A stretch of DNA of 38,143 bases from JAGWJU01 sp035533295 (GTDB taxonomy: Bacteria > Elusimicrobiota > Elusimicrobia > UBA1565 > UBA9628): assembly GCA_035533295.1 (NCBI GenBank), contig DATLUA010000073.1:1-38143 (forward strand), read 5' to 3'. Below, in pieces: positions 29,347 through 36,689 of the stretch (its first letter is position 1; every line of letters begins with the position of its first letter). The notes beneath the pieces were generated by a model. The model was not told where the DNA came from and ran no database searches. It was given only the letters and a program-made list of their open reading frames with translations. The translations under genes were made by a program, and so were the position numbers.

Positions 29347-30735
29347 ATGGACTCCGCTTCTAACTTGAACGCTAAAGAAGAAAAAGGCACTCCTTTCGTC
29401 ATCCTGGCGGCCGTCTTGGCCGCCGTGGGAGGGCTTTTGTTCGGCTACGACACGGGAGTTATTTCCGGCGCGCTGATTTTCATCCGCCAGAGATTCGCCC
29501 TGACGGTTTTCCACCAGGAGCTGGTGGTCAGCGTGGCGCTGGTGGGAGCGGCCTGCGCGTCCTTGGCCGGCGGGCGCCTGGCCGATTATTTCGGGCGCCG
29601 CGCGACGCTGCTGGCGACCTCGATCATTTTTATCGCGGGAGCGCTGTTATGCGCGCTGGCGGCCTCGTTGGGAGCGCTCATCGCGGGGCGTCTCGTGGTG
29701 GGAATCGGCATCGGCTTGGCGTGCAGCGCCGTGCCGGTCTACATTTCCGAGATTGCGCCTGCTCCCGCGCGCGGCTGGATGGTTTCGCTCATCCAACTGG
29801 CCATCACGCTGGGTATCCTCGGTTCCTATCTGGTGGATTACGGCTTTTCAGGAAGCGGCGGCTGGCGCTTGATGCTGGGGTTGGCGGTCATCCCCGGCCT
29901 GCTTTTGGGCTTGGGCATGATGTTCATGCCGGAAACGCCGCGCTGGCTCATGGAGCGGGAGCGAGAGGAAGAAGCGCGGCGGGTGCTCAAAAAAATCCGC
30001 GGCGGCGCGGACATCGAAACGGAGATACAAGACATCGAGCAGACTCTGCGCCTGGCCAAGGAGCGCGGCCGCTGGGCGGACCTGCTGGCCCCCTCGATCC
30101 GGCCGGCGCTGGTCATCGGCCTGGGCATCGCCGTTTTCCAGCAGGTCACCGGAATCAACGCCGTCATCTACTACGCGCCGACCATCATCCAGTCGGCGGG
30201 CATCCCTTCCGCCTCGGGAGCCATCCTGGCTACGGCGGGCATCGGGCTGGTCAACGTGCTCATGACGGTCTTGGCGATGTGGCTCATGGACCGGGTCGGA
30301 CGGCGGCCGCTTTTGCTTTTCGGCACCGGCGGAATGATCGTCACGCTGGGGGGGCTTGGGTTGTTCTTCCATCACCCGAGCCATGCCGGCGCTTCGGCGA
30401 CCCTGGCCGTGGTTTTGCTCATGGCCTACGTCGCCTCCTTCGCCATCAGCCTGGGGCCGATTTTTTGGCTGCTCATTTCGGAAATCTATCCGCTTAGAAT
30501 CCGCGGCTTGGCCGGGGGGACGGCCGCCGGGGTTAATTGGGCCTTCAATTTTCTAGTCTCGCTCACCTTCCTGAGCCTTATCCAGGCGATCGGACCGGGC
30601 GACGCGTTCTGGCTCTACGGGGCTCTCGCCGTGGCCTCCTGGATATTCTCCTACCGCCTCGTGCCTGAAACCAAGGGGCGCACGCTCGAGCAAATCGAGG
30701 CGGCCTGGCGCGACCGCCTTCGGTCCGCGGCCTAA
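29347..30735 (+). CDS. Sugar:proton symporter (MFS, sugar porter family)
   Basis: A 462-residue, twelve-span transporter of the XylE/GalP/AraE type. Hallmarks in order: FGYDTGVISGALIFIRQRF (span 1), GRLADYFGRRATLLAT (D-x-x-GRR loop 2-3), PETPRWLMEREREEEARRVL (PESPR motif), VFQQVTGINAVIYYAPTI (span 7 sugar-binding QQ..G.N), DRVGRRPLLLFG (loop 8-9) and PETKGRTLEQIE near the C-terminus. It imports a hexose or pentose with a proton; which sugar cannot be told. There is no Shine-Dalgarno sequence before the ATG. Its neighbour is the small His-rich protein gene 105 bases downstream. Confidence 0.92.
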   Translation: MDSASNLNAKEEKGTPFVILAAVLAAVGGLLFGYDTGVISGALIFIRQRFALTVFHQELVVSVALVGAACASLAGGRLADYFGRRATLLATSIIFIAGALLCALAASLGALIAGRLVVGIGIGLACSAVPVYISEIAPAPARGWMVSLIQLAITLGILGSYLVDYGFSGSGGWRLMLGLAVIPGLLLGLGMMFMPETPRWLMEREREEEARRVLKKIRGGADIETEIQDIEQTLRLAKERGRWADLLAPSIRPALVIGLGIAVFQQVTGINAVIYYAPTIIQSAGIPSASGAILATAGIGLVNVLMTVLAMWLMDRVGRRPLLLFGTGGMIVTLGGLGLFFHHPSHAGASATLAVVLLMAYVASFAISLGPIFWLLISEIYPLRIRGLAGGTAAGVNWAFNFLVSLTFLSLIQAIGPGDAFWLYGALAVASWIFSYRLVPETKGRTLEQIEAAWRDRLRSAA

Positions 30736-30756
30736 TCCAGCCTAATCCGACCTTGT

Positions 30757-30805
30757 TAACAAATGTTGCGTCCGCCGCTGCAATTTCCTTAAATAACAAA
30801 TGTTA
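30757..30805. promoter_or_regulatory. Tandem operator-like dyads upstream of the His-rich protein gene
   Basis: AACAAATGTT occurs at 30758-30767 and 30795-30804. The second sits in the perfect dyad TAACA-AA-TGTTA (30794-30805); the first has one mismatch. They flank a candidate promoter TTGCGT (30766-30771), 17 bases, TTAAAT (30789-30794), so one site covers the -35 and the other the transcription start, a layout typical of repression. Confidence 0.45.
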
Positions 30806-30839
30806 AGTCGTCTCATGTCGCACATCGGAGGAAACCTGA

Positions 30840-31133
30840 ATGCCTCGCAAGTCAGCCCTGCTGATCGCGGCCCTCTTCGGCTTGTCCGCGGCTCTCCCCA
30901 TGCTGGGAAGCGCCACGACGACGCCCACGACCGCCGCGACCACGCACCATCACTACAAGCATCATTGGCGCCATCATCACGTGGCGGCCAAGAAGCACAT
31001 GGCCAAGAAGACGGCCATTAAGAAAACGACCAAGATGGTGGCCAAAGCGACGCCCAAGCCGGCGACCCCGGCCGCGGCTCAGAAGTCTGCGCCGAAGCCC
31101 GTGCAAAAGCCATGGTGGCACATCTGGGGATAA
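30840..31133 (+). CDS. Small secreted His/Lys-rich protein, function unknown
   Basis: A 97-residue protein. Signal peptide KSALLIAALFGLSAALPMLG (residues 4-23) is likely cleaved near GSA/TTT. The mature part is a Thr-rich stretch, a histidine cluster HHHYKHHWRHHH, then a Lys/Ala/Pro-rich tail (AKKTAIKKTTKMVAKATPKP) that resembles histone-H1-like or cell-wall-linker sequences, ending KPWWHIWG. The composition suggests metal binding and binding to anionic polymers; this is inference. GGAGG eight bases before the ATG fixes the start. A strong terminator follows. I know no family for it. Confidence 0.72.
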   Translation: MPRKSALLIAALFGLSAALPMLGSATTTPTTAATTHHHYKHHWRHHHVAAKKHMAKKTAIKKTTKMVAKATPKPATPAAAQKSAPKPVQKPWWHIWG

Positions 31134-31181
31134 ACGCCTCCTAGCGGCGTTGATCGGCCGCGGCCTACCGGCCTGCGGCAT

Positions 31182-31230
31182 GGCGGCACTGGAGACGCCT
31201 AAGGCGTCCAGTGCCGCCTCTATTTTCCTT
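31182..31230 (+). terminator. Rho-independent terminator after the His-rich protein gene
   Basis: Left arm GGCGGCACTG plus GACGCC (31182-31199), loop TAA, right arm GGCGTC plus CAGTGCCGCC (31203-31218), with a two-base bulge (GA) on the left, followed by the T-rich TCTATTTTCCTTCC. A smaller hairpin (AACGCC/GGCGTT) lies right after the stop codon. Confidence 0.8.
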
Positions 31231-31309
31231 CCTTAAATAAGGTAACCCGCGTGGGCGGCGGATATCCGATTCCTCGGCTACCGAATCTGGCCTCAGGAGT
31301 TCGGGGAGA

Positions 31310-31617
31310 TTAAATGGCCGTTGCATTCCTTTGCCGATATTTTTTTAGCGCGTAATCCAAGAATGGTTTCTCAAGGTCAGCGCGGCGTAAGAAAAAATCC
31401 AGAACAGCGAACAGGCCGCGAATGGATATTAAAGAAAGCGTAGATCGCGCTTGAGGAGCGCTGGTGCCGCGGCGCCTCGGCCCGCGGTCAGCAGCTTGAT
31501 GAGCCACACGTAAAGACGGTTAATCCAACAGACCAGGAACGCGACGCCGGCCGTGGCGAGCGCGGTCCATGCCAGGCCGATGAGGATGCTTTTGATGCTT
31601 TCGGAGATGGCTGAGGG
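31310..31617 (-). pseudogene. Possible relic of a small membrane protein gene
   Basis: No intact gene lies between 31231 and 31617. On the minus strand, directly after the release-factor-like stop, one frame is open for about 60 codons without a normal start and encodes a clear membrane span (SILIGLAWTALATAGVAFLV) followed by INRLYVWLIKLLTAGRG and LLKRDLRFL, then stops near 31429. The neighbouring frame continues SLISIRGLFAVLDFFLRRAD through KKYRQRNATAI to 31310. Together they read like one protein broken by a frameshift. A distant likeness to the N-terminal part of MscS-type channels is too weak to name it. Confidence 0.3.
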
Positions 31618-32019
31618 CTATTCTAATATATCCGGGCGGCGATTTTTTTTAACCGTGGAGCGCCGGCGCTTATCTTCGAGCATGCGCGCCTTGGACGCCT
31701 TGGAGCGCCCGCGTCGGCGGCGGCGCTCCTTTTCCCGCTCGTGCCGGGCGCGGGCCGCGGCCTCGCGCCTCCAGGCTTCAATCTTGCCGGCCAAGCGCAC
31801 GCGCGCGGCCAGTCGGTTGGCCCATTGCGAGCGCTCTTCTTGCGCGCGCACGAAAATTCCGCTGGGGCGGTGGACCAGGAGGACCGCGGTCTCGACCTTG
31901 TTGACGTTTTGCCCGCCGGGACCGCCGGCGCGCAGGAAGCGCTCATCTAAATCGCTTTCGAAGACGCCCAGCTTGGCCAGCCGCGCCGCCGCTTCGGCCC
32001 ACGAATCGGAAAGGCTCAC
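31618..32019 (-). CDS. Release-factor-like GGQ protein (class I RF domain only)
   Basis: A 133-residue protein with the peptidyl-tRNA hydrolysis motif GGQ in RFLRAGGPGGQNVNKVETAV, followed by HRPSGIFVRAQEERSQWANR, which matches RF1/RF2 domain 3, and a very basic C-terminal tail (REKERRRRRGRSKASKARML). There is no codon-recognition domain. Such proteins (ArfB/YaeJ, C12orf65-like) rescue stalled ribosomes, with the basic tail entering the mRNA channel. The start is a GTG at 32019; no Shine-Dalgarno sequence is evident. It is separated from the aminotransferase gene by an 81-base gap with a hairpin. Confidence 0.85.
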   Translation of the reverse strand: MSLSDSWAEAAARLAKLGVFESDLDERFLRAGGPGGQNVNKVETAVLLVHRPSGIFVRAQEERSQWANRLAARVRLAGKIEAWRREAAARARHEREKERRRRRGRSKASKARMLEDKRRRSTVKKNRRPDILE

Positions 32020-32047
32020 GGCGATGCGCGAATTGGCCGGGGCTTAG

Positions 32048-32069
32048 GCCGGGATCCTTCGGCCCCGGC
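32048..32069. repeat. Hairpin sharing the GCCGGGATCCTT core with 28626-28662
   Basis: GCCGGG (32048-32053), loop, CCCGGC (32064-32069), in the gap between the aminotransferase stop and the release-factor-like gene. It could terminate the aminotransferase transcript, but no T-run follows on the minus strand. Confidence 0.4.
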
Positions 32070-32100
32070 GCAGATGCCGCCGAGGAAGATTCGATAGCAT

Positions 32101-33456
32101 CTAGATCGCGGCCAAGCTTTCGGCCAAGGCGTCCACGATGAAGTCCGCGTCCGCCCTGGTGATGCACAAGGGCGGCTTGATGCGCAGCACGTTGCCCGAA
32201 ATGCCGCCCTTGCCGATCAAAAGCCCGCGATCCTTGGTCATGTCGAGGAGCTTGGCCGCCAACTCCGGCATCGGCTCCTTGCCGGCCTTGTCCTTGACCA
32301 GCTCCACGCCCAGCATGAGCCCCATGCCGCGCGCCTCGCCGATGTAGGGGGAAGCCTGCTCGAGCCGCTTTAGGCGCGCCAGAAGATGCGCGCCCACCTT
32401 GGCCGCGTTCTCCGGCAGCTTTTCGGACTCAAGCACGTCCAACACCGCGCCCGCGGCCGCCATCTGCACCGGCGAGCCGCCGAAAGTGTTGTAGTGGCTC
32501 TTGCCCTTGATGGCGTCCGCGATTTTGCGCGTGGTGATGACCGCGCCCACCGGGTAGCCGTTGCCCAGGCCCTTGGCCATGGTGATGATGTCGGGCTTCA
32601 CGCCCCATTTCTGGATGCCGAAGAAGTCGTTGCCCGTGCGCCCGACGCCGGTCTGCACTTCGTCCGCGATGAAGAGCCCGCCCGCTTTCTTGATGACGGC
32701 GTAGGCGCCGGGGAAATACGCGGGCTCGGGCGTGATGACGCCGCCCACGCCGTTGATGGGCTCGGCGAAGAACGCCGCGATTTTGCCCGAGGTCGAGGTT
32801 TTAATCACGTCGGCCAAATCCTCCACGCAAAAAGCCGCGAATTCCTTAGGGCTCGTGCCGAACGGCCGCCGGTAGGTGTAGTTCGCCTTGGCGAAGGACA
32901 CGCCGAAAGGATACGGCATCGAGTGCCGCCAAGCGGACTGCCCGGTCAAGGCCATCGCCATAATGGTGCGCCCGTGATAGGCGTGGCGCAGCGCCACGAA
33001 CTCGTGGCTGCCGGCGTAGTTCTTGGCGATCATGGCGGCCAGCTCGTTGGCCTCGGAGCCGGAGTTGGTGAAGAAGCACACGTCCATGTCCGGGTTGGCG
33101 GCCTTGGCCTTGTCGGAGAGGCGCTTGGCGAAAAGCCCCAGGGAGGGATGCAGGTAGAGCGCGGTCGTGTGGAAGTACTCGCGCATCTGCTCGTCTATTT
33201 TCTTGAGCCAATGCGGGTGGCAGTGGCCGATGGAGACGGTGGCCACGCCCGCGAAGGCGTCCAGGTACTTGCGGCCTTTCTCATCGAAAACGAACTGTCC
33301 GCGTCCGCGCACGATTTGCAGGGGCTTTGAGTACATGGGGCCGGGCAGGGGCATGACGTGCTTCTCCCTGAGCGCGGCCACGGCCTCGGTGGAGAACGCC
33401 CGCGCGGAAGCCTGGGCTTCAGGTTTTTCTTTTTCGATGACGGGTGACTTTCTCAT
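32101..33456 (-). CDS. Class III (omega-type) pyridoxal-phosphate aminotransferase, AGXT2-like
   Basis: A 451-residue PLP enzyme of aminotransferase class III. Phosphate loop FFTNSGSEANELA (about 128-140), ring-stacking RHAYHGRT, Asp265 in LFIADEVQTGVGRTG binding the pyridine nitrogen, and the Schiff-base Lys295 in ITMAKGLGNGYPVGAV. The pattern MPLPGPMYSKPLQIVRGRGQ near the N-terminus is typical of alanine-glyoxylate/beta-alanine transaminases (AGXT2 group). It moves an amino group from an omega-amino acid or alanine to glyoxylate or pyruvate. Aldehyde dehydrogenase is encoded upstream in the same direction, so the pair could convert an omega-amino acid to a dicarboxylate. AAGGGAG six bases before the ATG supports the start. 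Confidence 0.88.
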   Translation of the reverse strand: MRKSPVIEKEKPEAQASARAFSTEAVAALREKHVMPLPGPMYSKPLQIVRGRGQFVFDEKGRKYLDAFAGVATVSIGHCHPHWLKKIDEQMREYFHTTALYLHPSLGLFAKRLSDKAKAANPDMDVCFFTNSGSEANELAAMIAKNYAGSHEFVALRHAYHGRTIMAMALTGQSAWRHSMPYPFGVSFAKANYTYRRPFGTSPKEFAAFCVEDLADVIKTSTSGKIAAFFAEPINGVGGVITPEPAYFPGAYAVIKKAGGLFIADEVQTGVGRTGNDFFGIQKWGVKPDIITMAKGLGNGYPVGAVITTRKIADAIKGKSHYNTFGGSPVQMAAAGAVLDVLESEKLPENAAKVGAHLLARLKRLEQASPYIGEARGMGLMLGVELVKDKAGKEPMPELAAKLLDMTKDRGLLIGKGGISGNVLRIKPPLCITRADADFIVDALAESLAAI

Positions 33457-33488
33457 TATAGCTCCCTTACAAATTTTTGGCTGAAGGC

Positions 33489-33938
33489 TTATCCGATTCT
33501 CTCTCCGCCGGTTTTACCGCCATATTTCGGCAGGCGATCCTTCACTGGAATTATCCAGGCGGGACGGCGATCAAAATAAAAATGGAGCTGCGGTTCGCGA
33601 TCCGCTCCGCTGGGGATGGTCGCCAACGGCACGTGAATCTCTCCGGGCCAGCGGCTGGATTCGAAAAAAATCTGCGTTCCGCATTTTCGGCAGAATCTGC
33701 GGCGGGAAGTGATTGGTTTTCCCTTCAATTTGTAGGAGTAGACGTGCTCAGCCAAAGCATTGCGGCCCACTCGGACACGCACTTGCGGAGACTTAAAGCC
33801 GAGGTAGGTGACGAAAGCCGCCGAATGCGTCCTGCGGCAGTTTTCGCAATGGCAGTGCGAACAAAAACGGCTGGGGAAACTAACCGTAAAGCGCACGGCG
33901 CCGCAAACGCAGGAGCCGCTCCCGCTTCGGACTTTCAT
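33489..33938 (-). CDS. GFA-domain (CENP-V/GFA family) zinc protein
   Basis: A 149-residue protein with the zinc ligands of the glutathione-dependent formaldehyde-activating enzyme fold: GSCVCGAVRFTV, HCHCENCRRTHSAAF, and FCRKCGTQIFFESSRWPGE. Few GFA proteins are shown to use formaldehyde; many are simply annotated by fold. It lies between the aldehyde dehydrogenase and aminotransferase genes (37 and 32 base gaps), so it is likely cotranscribed and may handle an aldehyde or thiol adduct of that pathway; this is inference. GGAAG seven bases before the ATG. Confidence 0.83.
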   Translation of the reverse strand: MKVRSGSGSCVCGAVRFTVSFPSRFCSHCHCENCRRTHSAAFVTYLGFKSPQVRVRVGRNALAEHVYSYKLKGKPITSRRRFCRKCGTQIFFESSRWPGEIHVPLATIPSGADREPQLHFYFDRRPAWIIPVKDRLPKYGGKTGGERIG

Positions 33939-33975
33939 CTGAAACTTCCGTATGCCATGCGTTAAACCGTTTTTG

Positions 33976-35502
33976 TTAATAGAGATTCGATTCTCTGCGC
34001 GCGCCGGTGTAGTCCACGAACACGGTCTTAAGTTCGGTGAAGAAATGCAGGCCTTCCTTGGACATCTCGCGCTCGCCTACTCCAGAGCCCTTGACGCCGC
34101 CGAAGGGCACCTGGGCCTCGCCGCCGATGGTCGGGCTGTTGACGTGGACCATGCCGACTTCGGCTTCCTCGGAAAACTTGAGCGCCAAGTTCAGGTCCCG
34201 CGTGTAGATGGCGCAGGTCAGCCCAAAAGCGCAGTCGTTGACCAAAGAGAGCATTTCGTCGAAGCTCTTGGTCCGCGTGACCGAGAGAACCGGGCCGAAG
34301 ACCTCTTCTTTGAAGATGCGGTGGCCGGGTTCAACTCCGTCGAAGATGGTGGGCTCAATGAAATATCCCTGCGCGAGCGCGCCGTCTTGCGCACGTTTGC
34401 CGCCGCACAAAAGTTTGGCGCCGTCTTTTTGGGCGGTCTCGATATAATCGAGATCGGTCTTCAGTTGGGCTTCGTCCACCGCCGGTCCCAAGCCCACCGT
34501 CGGGTCTTGGCCGTCTCCGATTTTCATCTTTTTGGCCTCGGTAGTCAGCATCGTCAAGAATTTGTCCGCGATTTTCTCATGCAGGATGAGCCGCGAGGTG
34601 GCCGTGCAGCGCTGGCCGGTCGAGCCAAACGCCCCTTTGAAGACGCCCGCCAGGGCCAGCTCCAAATCCGCGTCTTCCCAGACGACCGCGGGGTTCTTGC
34701 CGCCCATCTCGCAGGTGACCTTGATGCCGCGCGCTCCGGCCAGCGTGTGCACGCGGCGCCCGACTGAGTTGGAACCCGTGAAGGACACGGCCTTGACCGC
34801 GGGATGCTCGATCAAGATGTCGCCCACCGAGGAACCCGCGCCCATGACCAAGTTCAAGACGCCCGGCGGCAAACCCGCCTCTTCCAAAATCTCCACGAAC
34901 TTGACCGCGAGCGCCGGAACCAAGGACGCGGGCTTAAAGACCACGGTGTTGCCCGCGACCAAGGCGGGGGAAATCTTCCAGGCGGGAATGGCGAAGGGGA
35001 AATTCCACGGCGTGATGATGCTGACCACGCCCAGAGGTTGGCGCAAAGTATAGAGCAGGTTGCTGGGCAGTTCCGAGGGAGCCGTGGTGCCCATCAGGCG
35101 CAGGCCTTCACCCGCGAACCACTCGACCAAGGTCGTGCCCTTGTCCATCTCGCCCTTGGCCTCGGATAAAATCTTGCCCTCTTCGCGGGTCATCAGGCGC
35201 GCCAACTCGTCGCGGCGCTCGTGCAATATCTGCGCGGCCTTGACCAGGATGCGTCCGCGCTGCGGCGCCGGCGTGGCGCGCCAAGCGGGGAACGCCTTTT
35301 GCGCGGCGGCAATCGCGTTCTTGGCGTCGTCTTGCGACGCGCCTTGAAAGCGCGCGACCACGTCCTGGGTATTCGCGGGATTAATCGAGAGGATTTCCTT
35401 GCCTGAGCTTCCCGCGATCCATTTACCGCCGATGTACTGCTTGAGCGCGAGCGTCTCCGCGCCTGTTTTTAAATTGGTTTCTTTTTTCATGGTCGTTGGC
35501 AT
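33976..35502 (-). CDS. NAD(P)-dependent aldehyde dehydrogenase (semialdehyde dehydrogenase-like)
   Basis: A 508-residue ALDH. Cofactor block ITPWNFPFAIPAWKISPALV (about 163-182) with KPASLVP, FTGSNSVGRR, the general base Glu265 in KVTCEMGGKNP, and the nucleophile Cys299 in GSTGQRCTATSRL. FKEEVFGPVLSV and QVPFGGVKGSGVGEREMSKE close the protein. The pattern is nearest to alpha-ketoglutarate/succinate semialdehyde dehydrogenases. It is first in an operon with the GFA and aminotransferase genes. GGGAGG four bases upstream selects the ATG at 35502 over the internal one at 35490. An IS30 element is inserted about 75 bases upstream. Confidence 0.9.
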   Translation of the reverse strand: MPTTMKKETNLKTGAETLALKQYIGGKWIAGSSGKEILSINPANTQDVVARFQGASQDDAKNAIAAAQKAFPAWRATPAPQRGRILVKAAQILHERRDELARLMTREEGKILSEAKGEMDKGTTLVEWFAGEGLRLMGTTAPSELPSNLLYTLRQPLGVVSIITPWNFPFAIPAWKISPALVAGNTVVFKPASLVPALAVKFVEILEEAGLPPGVLNLVMGAGSSVGDILIEHPAVKAVSFTGSNSVGRRVHTLAGARGIKVTCEMGGKNPAVVWEDADLELALAGVFKGAFGSTGQRCTATSRLILHEKIADKFLTMLTTEAKKMKIGDGQDPTVGLGPAVDEAQLKTDLDYIETAQKDGAKLLCGGKRAQDGALAQGYFIEPTIFDGVEPGHRIFKEEVFGPVLSVTRTKSFDEMLSLVNDCAFGLTCAIYTRDLNLALKFSEEAEVGMVHVNSPTIGGEAQVPFGGVKGSGVGEREMSKEGLHFFTELKTVFVDYTGARRESNLY

Positions 35503-35533
35503 GGCAACCTCCCGAATTAACGCCTTATTGAGA

Positions 35534-35539
35534 ATTATA
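35534..35539 (-). promoter_or_regulatory. -10 box of the aldehyde dehydrogenase operon
   Basis: TATAAT on the minus strand (35539 to 35534) with a leader of about 25 bases containing GGGAGG before the ATG at 35502. The -35 (near 35557-35562) is weak. The IS30 left end (35579) begins about 17 bases beyond it, so the core promoter is intact, but any farther upstream control has been displaced. Confidence 0.45.
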
Positions 35540-35578
35540 CCAAGTCGACACCCCGATAAATCCGTCGCGGCCTGGGGG

Positions 35579-35603
35579 TGAATTCAAGGTGCTAACGCAA
35601 CAC
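35579..35603 (+). repeat. IS30 left inverted repeat
   Basis: Pairs with 36581-36605. Outer part TGAATTC, inner core TGCTAACGCAACAC. The transposase stop codon (35584-35586) lies inside this repeat. Confidence 0.85.
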
Positions 35604-36531
35604 CCGCGCTAAAGACCTCTTTGGGTGTTTTAAAATCCAAGACTTTTCTTGGACGGTCATTGAGCCACTCTTCCACCGAACGGACCTTGCCTTCCGGCAG
35701 AAGATCGAGATTGCTGCGCTTGGGGACGAAACGTCGTATTAGGCCGTTTGTGTTTTCCACCTGACCCTTCTCCCAACTGTGATACGGCCGGCAAAACCAA
35801 GATTTCGTTCCCAACTCTTTGTTTAACAGCGAATGTTCGACATTTTCAGAACCATTGTCGTAAGTGATTGAACGCCGCCAAGCTCTCGGTATTAGGCTCA
35901 ACATATTTCCCAAAGCTTGCCGGGAAGCTTTGGCGGTCTTGTTGGGAATCTTTTTAAGCCGCGTCAATCGGGACTGGCGCTCCACCGCTACTTGAAGAGC
36001 TGCCTTGCCGGAGCCTACCAACAAATCCGATTCCCAGTGGCCGGGCTCTTTGCGCTGATTAACGATTTCCGGCCGTTCTTGAATGGACTTCCTATCGGGA
36101 ATCCGTATTTTGTTCGCTTTGGCCTTCCAGCGTCTTTTTCGTTTACGATGGGCTCGCGCCAGATAACCGACCAGATCTGGCCGATCAGTGTAAATCCACT
36201 GGTAAATGGCTTCTGGGCAAACCCGCGGCAGATCAGGGCGATGCGTACGTATGCGCCCGGCTATCAGCTCAGGCGACCAGCCCTTGGTCAACATCTGCTC
36301 GACCTCGTAATGCATGACTCGGCTCTTTAGCCGCGGACGTTTGTGGCTAGTGGCCAGCCGTTCCACCGCTCGCTCTTGAGCCTTGTGGGGCCAATATCGA
36401 GAGCCATTGCGGTTAAGCTCCCTGGATATCGTGCTCGCTGGGCGTCCAATCTTACGCGCAATCGCTCGCAGCGACAAGCCGGCGCTTTTCCAAACTGCAA
36501 TCCCTTCTCGTTCATGAATATTCAAATGCAT
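35584..36531 (-). CDS. IS30-family transposase
   Basis: A 315-residue DDE transposase. An N-terminal helix-turn-helix (SLRAIARKIGRPASTISREL) with RNG, as in IS30, is followed by the core: Asp169 in HWESDLLVG, Asp225 in ITYDNGSEN and Glu259 in KGQVENTNGLIRR, giving the exact D-(33)-E spacing of the family. The last four codons (LAP-stop) run through the left inverted repeat. TATAAA (36539-36544) sits seven bases before the ATG with no Shine-Dalgarno sequence, the same leaderless layout as host genes. No frameshift or internal stop, so it is probably active. Confidence 0.95.
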   Translation of the reverse strand: MHLNIHEREGIAVWKSAGLSLRAIARKIGRPASTISRELNRNGSRYWPHKAQERAVERLATSHKRPRLKSRVMHYEVEQMLTKGWSPELIAGRIRTHRPDLPRVCPEAIYQWIYTDRPDLVGYLARAHRKRKRRWKAKANKIRIPDRKSIQERPEIVNQRKEPGHWESDLLVGSGKAALQVAVERQSRLTRLKKIPNKTAKASRQALGNMLSLIPRAWRRSITYDNGSENVEHSLLNKELGTKSWFCRPYHSWEKGQVENTNGLIRRFVPKRSNLDLLPEGKVRSVEEWLNDRPRKVLDFKTPKEVFSAGVALAP

Positions 36532-36580
36532 AAAGGCTTTTATACCTGCTTTTCACAAAGCAAGTCTTCAAACCTTCAAA

Positions 36581-36605
36581 GTGTTGCGTTAGCATATAGA
36601 ACTCA
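36581..36605 (+). repeat. IS30 right inverted repeat
   Basis: GTGTTGCGTTAGCA core followed by the outer part ending GAACTCA; inverted partner of 35579-35603. Directly followed by GGGGG. Confidence 0.85.
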
Positions 36606-36667
36606 GGGGGTCCATTAACCCGGCTCGCCTGGGCCTTTTGGCGCTCCATATTTTTCGCCATCCGGAC

Positions 36668-36673
36668 TATAAT
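36668..36673 (+). promoter_or_regulatory. -10 box for the HAD/PQ-loop gene
   Basis: TATAAT, 16 bases before the preferred ATG at 36690, giving a leader of about ten bases. An in-frame ATG at 36672 overlaps the box itself and cannot be the start if this promoter is used. The -35 is not evident; the IS30 end lies about 60 bases upstream. Confidence 0.4.
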
Positions 36674-36689
36674 GGCCTCAAGTCGCGCC

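Larger units (their letters stand above)
35579..36605 (-). mobile_element. IS30-family insertion sequence, complete
   Basis: A 1027-base element bounded by 25-base imperfect inverted repeats (21 matches) at 35579-35603 and 36581-36605, sharing the exact inner core TGCTAACGCAACAC. GGGGG lies immediately outside both ends (35574-35578 and 36606-36610), consistent with a target duplication or a G-run target. It holds one transposase gene and has a clearly lower GC content than its surroundings, a sign of recent arrival. It sits between the ALDH promoter and the HAD/PQ-loop gene and breaks no gene that I can see. Confidence 0.88.

Noticed and set aside
30732..30750. CCTAATCC repeated twice after the sugar transporter stop as a possible repeat array
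   Set aside because: Only two copies 10 bases apart; not enough for an array or a clear regulatory element.
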